Positions 16,417 to 23,631 of a stretch of 25,576 nucleotides of DNA are shown here, piece after piece (positions within the stretch are counted from its first letter, which is position 1; each line of letters starts with the position of its first letter). The DNA lies in assembly GCA_021647405.1 (NCBI GenBank), contig JAKIUU010000033.1, forward strand, positions 1 to 25,576, read 5' to 3'. The translations under genes and the position numbers were made by a program. The notes beneath the pieces are model-generated. The model had not been told where the DNA came from. It saw nothing but the letters and a program-made list of their open reading frames with translations, and made no database searches. Origin of the DNA: Flavobacteriaceae bacterium. GTDB taxonomy: Bacteria; Bacteroidota; Bacteroidia; Flavobacteriales; Flavobacteriaceae.

Positions 16417-17794
16417 CAGGAATTTTAAGATTATAAACAAAATAATTAGCCTCACAAATATGAGACATAAACAACCCCCACTAATATTACTAATATTTTT
16501 ATTGATTTTTGAATTATCGCATGCGCAGTATTGTGTATCAAACAGATTTGATGCCAATTATTTTTCAATGAGTCAGATCGACTCGGTTACCGTTCAATAT
16601 GGGGCCAACTACAATTGGCAAGACGCAGCCATTCAGAATTTGTTTATGGATGTTTATTTTCCTAAAACCAGCGCAGACCCTTTAGCCAAACGCCCACTAA
16701 TTGTTATGATTCATGCTGGAGGGTTTTACCTTGGCTCAAGAAGACAATTCAGATACCATTGTAGAGAATTGGCCAAACGCGGTTTTGTAGCGGCTACTAT
16801 TGATTATAGAATCGGCTGGGATGTGGGCTTGGGAAAACATTATGATACCATTCCCACATCAATAACTGCGGGCTACCCTTTTAATTGTTTGGGCGACAGG
16901 ACCTCTTCAATTAAGGCCTTATACCGCGCCCTTCAAGACCAAAAAGCGGCTATTAGGTTTTTGGTACACAATGCAGATAGTATAGTTAAAATAGATACCA
17001 CACAAATTTATGTGGCGGGTAGCAGTGCCGGCGGGGTGTCTAGTTTAGGTCTTCAATATCTTACACAAAACACCTTTGATACGAGTTATCCCACCATGCA
17101 TCTCAAGGATTCTTTGGGGCTGTTAGAAACAGCCAGTAATACCTTAACGGATTCTTTTTCGTTGGCCGGCATGTTTAGTATGTGGGGCGCAGTTCCCGAC
17201 ACTTCATTAATTACCATTGACAATGTGATTCCCACGCTTCTAATGCATTGTACAGGAGACAGTTTGGTTCCTTGTGCTACTAATAATTATTACAGTTGTT
17301 CTAATTACGAGTTGGCTCAGGGTTCTTGCGAGATTTCTAAAAGACTTAAAACCCTGAATGAGAATTATGAATACAATTATTTTGATGCCCCGCCGCCCAA
17401 TGATGGCTGTCATGATGTCTATACTTACGATTACCATATTGAACGTTTTTCAAAATTTATAAAGAGGCAATTTTGTAATGATAACAGACAAATAACCGTC
17501 GAAAATCAAGTTGTAATAGCGGATAATGTCTTGTCTGATGGACACCTAAACCCTTTAGATACTTACAAAACATATGTTTACCCGAATCCTACAAAGACCA
17601 ATTTAAATGTCCTTTCTGATACGCCTGTTTACAGTATGAAAATTTATAACCTACAAGGTAAAACGATAAAAACTATTTTTATAGATAACAAAACAGCCCA
17701 AATAAAAATAAGCGACCTTTCAGCAGGTGTTTACATTGTAAAAGTGACCCTTATTAACGGTAGTACCCTAAATCGTAAAATTATTATTGAGTAA
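16409..17794 (+). CDS. Secreted alpha/beta-hydrolase with T9SS C-terminal sorting domain
   Basis: A 461-residue alpha/beta-hydrolase. The oxyanion motif is MIHAGGFYLGS (HAGG at 102-105), the nucleophile elbow is VAGSSAGG (Ser206), and the acid and base are probably Asp284 (HCTGDSLVP) and His335 (GCHDVYTY). From about residue 388 to the end is a type A T9SS sorting domain: VYPNPTKTNLNV, MKIYNLQGK and ISDLSAGVYIVKV. The protein should therefore cross the outer membrane and be anchored or released. Two starts are possible. ATG 16409 overlaps the upstream gene by 8 nt. ATG 16460 (Met18) gives a cleaner signal peptide, MRHKQPPLILLIFLLIFELS, ending at HA-Q (444 residues), and may be the true start. 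It is paired with the lipoprotein esterase upstream. Confidence 0.87.
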   Translation: MSNRNFKIINKIISLTNMRHKQPPLILLIFLLIFELSHAQYCVSNRFDANYFSMSQIDSVTVQYGANYNWQDAAIQNLFMDVYFPKTSADPLAKRPLIVMIHAGGFYLGSRRQFRYHCRELAKRGFVAATIDYRIGWDVGLGKHYDTIPTSITAGYPFNCLGDRTSSIKALYRALQDQKAAIRFLVHNADSIVKIDTTQIYVAGSSAGGVSSLGLQYLTQNTFDTSYPTMHLKDSLGLLETASNTLTDSFSLAGMFSMWGAVPDTSLITIDNVIPTLLMHCTGDSLVPCATNNYYSCSNYELAQGSCEISKRLKTLNENYEYNYFDAPPPNDGCHDVYTYDYHIERFSKFIKRQFCNDNRQITVENQVVIADNVLSDGHLNPLDTYKTYVYPNPTKTNLNVLSDTPVYSMKIYNLQGKTIKTIFIDNKTAQIKISDLSAGVYIVKVTLINGSTLNRKIIIE

Positions 17795-17832
17795 TATATT
17801 TTCTGAAATTTAACTATTCTGATAGCTTTAAA

Positions 17833-19803
17833 TCAAATAAAGAAATTCCACACCAAACCAAAACGCACAGATAAATCCCGATAGGGGTAATTAGGTGCCG
17901 AAAAGTAGTTGTATCCTGTAAATCCAGGATTAAAATGTTCTACTTTTAAAAAGAGACGTGTGCGTTGTATTTGGGCATTTATAAAAAAGTCGAACATTGG
18001 GTAGCCCCCAATTTTAGTGTCGTTTTGCAAACTAAATTCGTTTAATAGCGGATTAAAATTATTGGCAAAAAAGGCACTAAAATACCTAAAGCTAATACCC
18101 GTTTGCAAATACAAAGGTTTTCCTTTAAAAAAGAAATCGGAATAATACAATGTATTTCTGCTTACCAAACTAGGTACTCTAAACACATCAGAACCACTTG
18201 ACACATTGTTGTACATAAGGGTATTGTCTAAGGCAAATTTTCCCCTTTTAAATTCCTTATGGATTTTTATTTTAAAATAGTTTATCTTTTTTGAGGCTTG
18301 CTCTGGCTTGGGTTGTAGCGTAGTGCTATCGGGAAAACCAAAATAAGTATGGTTTGTAATACTGTTGAATTGGGCTTCAATTTCGCCATATTTTTCTGTT
18401 TTTATACTGGCGTGGATGTTTTTTAAATGTTCATTTTTAAAATCGTTCTGCCAGTTGTAAGCATCATAGGCGCTTCTGTAAAGTAAATAATTAAAATTAG
18501 GCGATTTACTGTTTATTAATACCCCTACGGTGAGCGCATAAAGACTGTCTTTTCTAAGAATGGCATCCGCTTTAAGCCTATTGCCACTTAGGGGGCCAGT
18601 TATAATATTAGAAGCATCGGCATTGAGGTAAAAATGCTTTAACCGTGCTTTCCACATGCCACCAATGGCAAGTGTATTGCCTTTAAGTTTGTTTGGTAGC
18701 GTGGTTGTGGTAACAGTTGTATCGGCAGTATAGCCATAATCATAATTATAATTTTCAAGTTTAAAAGCCACTTCTCCTAATACGATTGGTGCTTTAAGGG
18801 ACAAAAATAACTGATTGTATTTTTTCTTTAAGATAAGTTTGTCATTAATGGCTTTAGAGGCATTTCCAAAAACAGATGGAGATGAGCTCGACTGGCGAAA
18901 CTCGTAATGCGATAATTGGTAGTTGTAAATATGCCCGATACGCAAAAACGATTTTGTTTTATTTAGGGTATCCTGCTTTTGCCAAATTTTATAGTCTTGC
19001 TCAAAATAATACCGATTGGCACGAAGCACACTAGAGGCATTACTTATATTCACATCTAACCGCGAACGTTGTATAAATTGTGGATTGTTATTTATAAAAA
19101 GGGGAATGGCTGAGCTGACAAGCCCACCATTTTCATTGTTGGTTAAATCTTGGTTTACCACATGACCTCTTATGCTGTACTTGTCATTCTTGGTTCGGTA
19201 ATTAAGAGTGAAACTAAAATTTCCGTGACTACTCAATTCGTTTCTGTAAAATCCCAAAGACCGCAAACCTTTATAGGCTATCGAGAAATTGAGACGTTCT
19301 GAGGTGTTCATTGTCAAAAAAGAATTCAACATTTGTCCCTGTTGAAATCCAGTTTTATGTGTAAATATGGTACTTGGCGTTGGCACACGATAATAGTTAA
19401 TATCTTTTACAGTATAGAAATTAAAGCGTTTGGCAGTAGCACCTAGAGTAGGAAACAGTGCCACATCATTAAAGTTAAATCCCAACTGGGTAAAAGTCTG
19501 CCCCATATTTTCAAAAGGCATCAATTCAAAATTATCTCTTAAAATATAATTGTGTTTGTATTCTTTTTGAATTGTAAGAGTGGTGTCAATAAATGTGGTG
19601 TCGTTGTAGTATGAAATTATTTTGTAATCGGTAAAATGGGTTTTACCTAAAATTTTAACATCAACAAATTTATTAAAAGTAGAGTCATTTTGATTAAACC
19701 GGCCATTTGTAACAGTTCTATTTCTTTTTATAAAATCACGTATTTGGGCATGTGTTTGCCAACAAAAACACATCAAAATACCAAAAATTAGAAGTTTTTT
19801 CAT
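17833..19803 (-). CDS. Porin_10 family putative outer membrane porin
   Basis: A 656-residue protein with a signal peptide ending at THA-Q (residue 19), followed by a beta-rich chain with alternating aromatic residues and a C-terminal strand ending VRFGLVWNFFI, typical of outer-membrane barrels. The stretch from LMPFENMGQTFTQLGFN to LGATAKRFN and FYRVPTP-like segments matches the Bacteroidota 'putative porin' family (Pfam Porin_10). The transported solute is not known. It converges on the T9SS hydrolase gene (38 nt apart) and is divergent from rnhB, with a good -7 box at 19820-19827. Confidence 0.87.
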   Translation of the reverse strand: MKKLLIFGILMCFCWQTHAQIRDFIKRNRTVTNGRFNQNDSTFNKFVDVKILGKTHFTDYKIISYYNDTTFIDTTLTIQKEYKHNYILRDNFELMPFENMGQTFTQLGFNFNDVALFPTLGATAKRFNFYTVKDINYYRVPTPSTIFTHKTGFQQGQMLNSFLTMNTSERLNFSIAYKGLRSLGFYRNELSSHGNFSFTLNYRTKNDKYSIRGHVVNQDLTNNENGGLVSSAIPLFINNNPQFIQRSRLDVNISNASSVLRANRYYFEQDYKIWQKQDTLNKTKSFLRIGHIYNYQLSHYEFRQSSSSPSVFGNASKAINDKLILKKKYNQLFLSLKAPIVLGEVAFKLENYNYDYGYTADTTVTTTTLPNKLKGNTLAIGGMWKARLKHFYLNADASNIITGPLSGNRLKADAILRKDSLYALTVGVLINSKSPNFNYLLYRSAYDAYNWQNDFKNEHLKNIHASIKTEKYGEIEAQFNSITNHTYFGFPDSTTLQPKPEQASKKINYFKIKIHKEFKRGKFALDNTLMYNNVSSGSDVFRVPSLVSRNTLYYSDFFFKGKPLYLQTGISFRYFSAFFANNFNPLLNEFSLQNDTKIGGYPMFDFFINAQIQRTRLFLKVEHFNPGFTGYNYFSAPNYPYRDLSVRFGLVWNFFI

Positions 19804-19819
19804 ACAATTTTATGAAAGG

Positions 19820-19827
19820 CAAAGATA
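19820..19827 (-). promoter_or_regulatory. -7 element (TATCTTTG) of the porin gene
   Basis: On the minus strand TATCTTTG matches TAnnTTTG exactly, 16 bases before the porin ATG (19803). No clear TTG at the expected -33 spacing. Confidence 0.45.
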
Positions 19828-19886
19828 AACTTTTTGGTATAAATATTTTGTTAAAGAATAGGCCAAACAAATTGTATTTTTTTGAA

Positions 19887-19894
19887 TACTTTTG
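19887..19894 (+). promoter_or_regulatory. Possible -7 element (TACTTTTG) of rnhB
   Basis: TACTTTTG fits TAnnTTTG and ends 5 bases before the ATG at 19900. If used, the transcript would be nearly leaderless, and the TTG at 19882 could not be the start codon. No -33 box seen. Confidence 0.3.
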
Positions 19895-19899
19895 AAGCT

Positions 19900-20499
19900 A
19901 TGTTGGCAAACAATTATTCTGAATTCAAATTAGAAGCAGGTACTGACGAAGCAGGAAGAGGTTGTTTGGCAGGGCCAGTGGTTGCAGCTGCAGTTATTCT
20001 CCCCTCTAATTTTAAGCATTCATTGTTAAACGATTCAAAACAACTTTCAGAAAAAAACAGACAATTGCTCAGACCGATTATTGAAGCCGAAGCTTTGGCT
20101 TTTGGTGTGGCTTTTATAGATGAAAAGGAAATAGATAACATAAACATACTAAACGCTTCAATTAAAGCAATGCACCATGCTATTAAAAAATTAAAAGTAC
20201 AACCCGAATTTATTATTGTTGACGGCAATAGATTTAAACCTTATAATAACATTGCACATCAAACAATTGTAAAAGGCGATGCCAAATTTATGAGTATTGC
20301 TGCCGCCAGTATTTTAGCCAAAACCTATCGTGATGACTTTATGACCGCATTGCATTTAAAATTCCCAGAATATCATTGGAATAAAAACAAAGGCTACCCC
20401 ACTAAACAGCACAGAGAAGCTATAAAACAATTTGGTATAACGCCGTTGCATCGCAAGACTTTTAGATTGTTGCCAGAGCAATTAAAATTGGATATTTAA
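19900..20499 (+). CDS. rnhB: Ribonuclease HII
   Basis: Cytosolic endonuclease that nicks the RNA strand of RNA-DNA hybrids and removes misincorporated ribonucleotides. The protein from ATG 19900 has 199 residues, normal for the family. It shows TDEAGRGCLAGPVVAAAVIL (Asp16, Glu17), IIVDGN (Asp108), VKGDAK (Asp127), and the SIAAASILAKTYRD segment and GYPTKQH motif. All four catalytic acids are present. A longer frame from a TTG at 19882 would add six residues, but it overlaps a -7-like box, so the ATG is preferred. It is divergent from the porin gene, 96 nt apart. Confidence 0.95.
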   Translation: MLANNYSEFKLEAGTDEAGRGCLAGPVVAAAVILPSNFKHSLLNDSKQLSEKNRQLLRPIIEAEALAFGVAFIDEKEIDNINILNASIKAMHHAIKKLKVQPEFIIVDGNRFKPYNNIAHQTIVKGDAKFMSIAAASILAKTYRDDFMTALHLKFPEYHWNKNKGYPTKQHREAIKQFGITPLHRKTFRLLPEQLKLDI

Positions 20500-20641
20500 T
20501 GGCCTTTAGAAATGGGTGTCTTGTATTTCGTCCTTTGAACATCCCTGATTATAGTTGGTCGTTTTTAATTAATTGTTCGTTATCAAAAATAGTAAAAATT
20601 GGTTTAGTTTTTAAGTCATTATAAAACCAATCATAACAATT

Positions 20642-20657
20642 CCCCTCTACAGAGGGG
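20642..20657. repeat. GC-rich hairpin, dispersed-repeat-like
   Basis: CCCCTC (20642-20647), loop TACA, GAGGGG (20652-20657), followed by TTAGGGGTGTG. It is much richer in GC than its surroundings. It lies between the convergent rnhB and lipB genes. I recall similar CCCCTC...GAGGGGTTAGGGGTG elements recurring between genes in flavobacterial genomes; a single copy here cannot prove it. It could also act as a weak terminator, although no T tract follows on either side. Confidence 0.45.
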
Positions 20658-20686
20658 TTAGGGGTGTGTTTTAAAAAAGAATACAG

Positions 20687-21373
20687 CTAAACAAAAACCG
20701 CCTCAAAAATCTCTGCAAAGTGTTTAAGTATTTTTATTTTAACCTCATTTTGATCAATGGGTTTTCCCAACTCGGCTTGCATAGAAGTTACCGCTTTACC
20801 GCGGATACCACAAGGAATAATATGATCAAAAAAGCCCAAATCGGTATTGACGTTTAGGGCAAATCCGTGCATGGTTACCCAACGACTGCTACGCACCCCT
20901 AAAGCACAAATTTTACGAGTAAAGGGCGAGCCTACATCCAACCAAACCCCAGTTTCGCCATCACTGCGCATTCCTTTTATATTGTATTCGGCAAGTGTTC
21001 TGATGATTGTTTCTTCTAAAAAACGCATATATTTATGAATATCTGTAAAGAAATTTTCGAGATCTAAAATAGGGTAGCCCACAATCTGTCCGGGGCCGTG
21101 ATAGGTAATATCGCCACCGCGATTTATTTTGTAAAAAGTAGCACCTTTGGCTTTAAGTTGCGCTTCTGTAAGGAGTAAATTATTAAAATTGCCACTTTTA
21201 CCCAAGGTATACACATGGGGGTGTTCTACGAAAAGAAAATGATTTTTGGTAGCAATGCTTGAGTTTTTGTTTGCTTTTTTGACTTTGAGAATGGTCTCAA
21301 AAAGAAGTTCTTGGTATTTCCAAGTAGCCTTATAATCTTTAGTGCCTAAATCTTCAAATAAAACAGATTGCAT
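20687..21373 (-). CDS. lipB: Octanoyl-[acyl carrier protein]:protein N-octanoyltransferase (LipB)
   Basis: Transfers the octanoyl group from acyl carrier protein to lipoyl domains, the first step of endogenous lipoate synthesis. The 228-residue protein shows EHPHVYTLGKSG (50-61), NRGGDITYHGPGQ (84-96, with His92), the catalytic lysine in RKICALGVRSSRWVTMHG (Lys154) and the catalytic cysteine in IIPCGI (Cys188). Length and motifs are standard. The start ATG (21371-21373) overlaps the stop of a small upstream membrane-protein gene (TAATG), so translation is probably coupled. Confidence 0.96.
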   Translation of the reverse strand: MQSVLFEDLGTKDYKATWKYQELLFETILKVKKANKNSSIATKNHFLFVEHPHVYTLGKSGNFNNLLLTEAQLKAKGATFYKINRGGDITYHGPGQIVGYPILDLENFFTDIHKYMRFLEETIIRTLAEYNIKGMRSDGETGVWLDVGSPFTRKICALGVRSSRWVTMHGFALNVNTDLGFFDHIIPCGIRGKAVTSMQAELGKPIDQNEVKIKILKHFAEIFEAVFV

Positions 21374-21531
21374 TATCGATCTGGATTATTCAATATTATT
21401 AATGCAGCAATGACACCAGGAACCCATCCTGCCAAGGTCAACAGAAAAACAATTAGAATTGAACCACAACCTTTACCGATTACTGAAAGGGGTGGACAAA
21501 AAATAGCCAAAATAACGCGCCAAAAACTCAT
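21373..21531 (-). CDS. YqaE/Pmp3 family small membrane protein
   Basis: A 52-residue protein read from ATG 21531 to the TAA at 21375-21373. It begins MSFWRVILAIFCPPLSV, has a central GKGCGSILIVFLLTLAGWVP segment and ends IAALIILNNPDR. Two hydrophobic segments and the FCPPL and GWVPGVIAALII motifs are the mark of the UPF0057/Pmp3 (YqaE) family, found in bacteria, plants and yeast and linked to membrane potential and salt or cold stress. Function in bacteria is unclear. Its stop overlaps the lipB start by one base, so the two are co-transcribed and probably co-translated. It is divergent from the potassium transporter gene. A plus-strand frame at 21368-21571 is its shadow. Confidence 0.88.
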   Translation of the reverse strand: MSFWRVILAIFCPPLSVIGKGCGSILIVFLLTLAGWVPGVIAALIILNNPDR

Positions 21532-21602
21532 AATTTATTTTTTTCAAAGGTCTAAAAAAAAAGTGTACTAAAAAAGTATCAAAATTTAGCTGAAATTTAT
21601 AC

Positions 21603-21610
21603 TATCTTTG
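21603..21610 (+). promoter_or_regulatory. -7 element (TATCTTTG) of the ktrB-ktrA operon
   Basis: Exact match to TAnnTTTG, 18 bases before the ATG at 21629. No clear TTG at -33. Confidence 0.45.
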
Positions 21611-21628
21611 TTTGCTTAGCCTTTAAAT

Positions 21629-22921
21629 ATGACCAGTTTTAGACATAAAAAACTCAATCCGTGGCACTATTTGTTACTGTCTTTTGCTTTTTTGATTATA
21701 GCGGGCGCATTTGTTCTGAGTTTTTCAGAAATGCGTACTCTTGCACCACTTTCTTTTATAGATGCCTTATTTACAGCTACCAGTGCTGTTTGTGTAACGG
21801 GTCTAATTGTGGTAAAAACAACCGATTTTAGTCTGTTGGGGCAAATTGTTTTATTGATTTTAATGCAGCTAGGAGCCATTGGTATTATGACCATTACCAC
21901 CTCGTTAATTCAGCTTATTCGTGGCAATTTAGATTTAGAACAACGGCTGTCTTTTTCGCAATTGCAAGACAGTATCAACTTGAAGAGTAGCGATGGGGTT
22001 TTACAATTTATTTTACGGATTACTTTTGTGACCGAAATTATTGGCGCATCCTTAATTAGTTTGGGATTCTATTTACAAGGATTTTCGCCAAAACAGGCTA
22101 TTTACCACGGTGTGTTTCAATCGGTTTCTGCTTTTTGTAATGCAGGTTTCTCTTCTTTTGATAACAGTTTAATCGGTACACACTGGTTGGTAAAATATAC
22201 CGTTATGGCACTGATTATTATTGGCGGTTTGGGCTATTTTGTTATTTACGAAGTTTACCACAACCGCAGATTTAGAAATCGTTTTAGCCTGAATACTAAA
22301 ATTGTGGTCTATACGTCCTTATTTTTAGTGTTTATGGGCGCATTCTTTATTTTTTTAGTAGAAACCAACACCTCAATAACTGATAGTCTGTTTCAGTCGG
22401 TAACAGCACGTACCGCAGGGTTTAACTCTGTAAATATGGGCGGAATGCATATGGTTAGTTTGTTGGTAATTACACTTTTAATGTTTGTGGGTGCTTCGCC
22501 AGGTTCTACAGGAGGTGGTATAAAAACCACCACTTTTTTTATAGTTAACTATTCTATTTTTAAAGTTTTACGTGGCGAGACATCAATAAATATTTTTAAC
22601 AGGCACATAACGCATAAAATTATTTTACGCGCTTTGGCCTTGGTAGTGGTTTATTTTATGGCCATTATTTTGGCTTCGGTTTTACTGTTGTTAAAATACC
22701 CGTTTGGCTTTTTTGATACTTTTTTCGAAGTCATTTCGGCTTTAGGAACAGTAGGACTCAGTTTGGGAATTACGGCACAGTTGGGGATGTATGGAAAAAT
22801 AATCATAATTTTGTGTATGTTTTTAGGACGTATAGGCCCAGCAACATTGGCAATGATAACCTTACGCAAACAAAAAGAAATAAAAATTAAATACCCCGAA
22901 GATAGGGTGGTTTTAGGATAA
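21629..22921 (+). CDS. ktrB: TrkH/KtrB-type potassium uptake channel subunit
   Basis: Inner-membrane K+ translocating subunit of the Trk/Ktr/HKT superfamily, 430 residues, the size of KtrB rather than the longer TrkH. Four pore-loop filters are visible: CVTGL (Gly58), CNAGF (Gly173), RTAGF (Gly264) and GTVGL (Gly376). The flexible intramembrane gate loop GASPGSTGGGIKTTT lies at 288-302. The NAD/ATP-binding regulatory subunit gene follows after 4 nt, so the two form a standard operon. In a marine bacterium the Ktr type is usually Na+-dependent; that is inference. Confidence 0.93.
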   Translation: MTSFRHKKLNPWHYLLLSFAFLIIAGAFVLSFSEMRTLAPLSFIDALFTATSAVCVTGLIVVKTTDFSLLGQIVLLILMQLGAIGIMTITTSLIQLIRGNLDLEQRLSFSQLQDSINLKSSDGVLQFILRITFVTEIIGASLISLGFYLQGFSPKQAIYHGVFQSVSAFCNAGFSSFDNSLIGTHWLVKYTVMALIIIGGLGYFVIYEVYHNRRFRNRFSLNTKIVVYTSLFLVFMGAFFIFLVETNTSITDSLFQSVTARTAGFNSVNMGGMHMVSLLVITLLMFVGASPGSTGGGIKTTTFFIVNYSIFKVLRGETSINIFNRHITHKIILRALALVVVYFMAIILASVLLLLKYPFGFFDTFFEVISALGTVGLSLGITAQLGMYGKIIIILCMFLGRIGPATLAMITLRKQKEIKIKYPEDRVVLG

Positions 22922-22925
22922 AATT

Positions 22926-23573
22926 ATGGCAAAAGATATTTTAGTTATTGGTTTGGGAACATTTGGTTATGCTTTAGCCCTTAAATTGTACGCCAATGGT
23001 CACAAGGTTATGGCCATTGATAAGGACGAACATTTAATAAACCAGATTAAAGATGATGTTACTGTAGCACTTACCGCCGATGTAACCGACGTAGAAGTTT
23101 TAGAACGTATTGACGCCTCAAAATTCGATTATATTGTGTTGGGCACTAGTAGTAGTTTAGAAACAGGTGTTTTGACATTGACACATTTAAAAAAATTAAA
23201 AGTCAAAAATATTATAGCCAAAGCCAATACCATGCTTCAAAAAGAAGTGTTGGTAAAATTGGGTGCCGATGAAGTCATTTTGGCCGAAAACGAAATAGCA
23301 CAACGTTTGGCCAACCGCATTACACATCCCAATATTAAAGAAATATTTACTTTAGATGCCAACATATCATTGGTAAGCGTAAAAGTACCCAAACGTATGG
23401 CGGGCAAACCTTTGAAGGAACTCGATTTGCGTAACAAACACAACATATCGGTATTTATAAGAAAAGTGGCTGGTAAATCAGAAATCATCAGTAATCCGAA
23501 TATAAAGTTTGACGAGGGTGACGAACTTTTTGTTGCCGGTGAAGAAGCCGATATTTATAAAATATTTGGATAA
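22926..23573 (+). CDS. ktrA: TrkA/KtrA-type potassium uptake regulatory subunit (RCK)
   Basis: A 215-residue cytosolic RCK protein that gates the partner channel by nucleotide binding. The Rossmann motif VIGLGTFG (GLGTFG at 9-14) with an acidic residue at the end of beta-2 (Asp32 in AIDKD) forms the nucleotide site. The TrkA-N domain spans about 1-125 and a TrkA-C domain spans about 135-215 (SLVSVKVPKRMAGKPLKEL to GDELFVAGEEADI). A single RCK unit at this size is KtrA-like; the E. coli TrkA has two. It starts 4 nt after ktrB. Confidence 0.94.
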   Translation: MAKDILVIGLGTFGYALALKLYANGHKVMAIDKDEHLINQIKDDVTVALTADVTDVEVLERIDASKFDYIVLGTSSSLETGVLTLTHLKKLKVKNIIAKANTMLQKEVLVKLGADEVILAENEIAQRLANRITHPNIKEIFTLDANISLVSVKVPKRMAGKPLKELDLRNKHNISVFIRKVAGKSEIISNPNIKFDEGDELFVAGEEADIYKIFG

Positions 23574-23600
23574 AAAAGGGCTCAAAATTAGTTTATAAAC

Positions 23601-23608
23601 TATATTTG
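23601..23608 (+). promoter_or_regulatory. -7 element (TATATTTG) of lysS
   Basis: Exact match to TAnnTTTG, 23 bases before the lysS ATG at 23632, inside the 58-nt gap after ktrA. No -33 TTG at the usual distance. Confidence 0.45.
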
Positions 23609-23631
23609 TCGGCTTTAAATAAGTATTAATT

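Noticed and set aside
19914..20228. 104-codon minus-strand frame opposite rnhB
   Set aside because: Covers the conserved catalytic part of rnhB and has low-complexity content; treated as a shadow.
21368..21571. 67-codon plus-strand frame between lipB and ktrB
   Set aside because: Lies opposite the Pmp3/YqaE gene, which has clear family motifs; the plus-strand translation has none.
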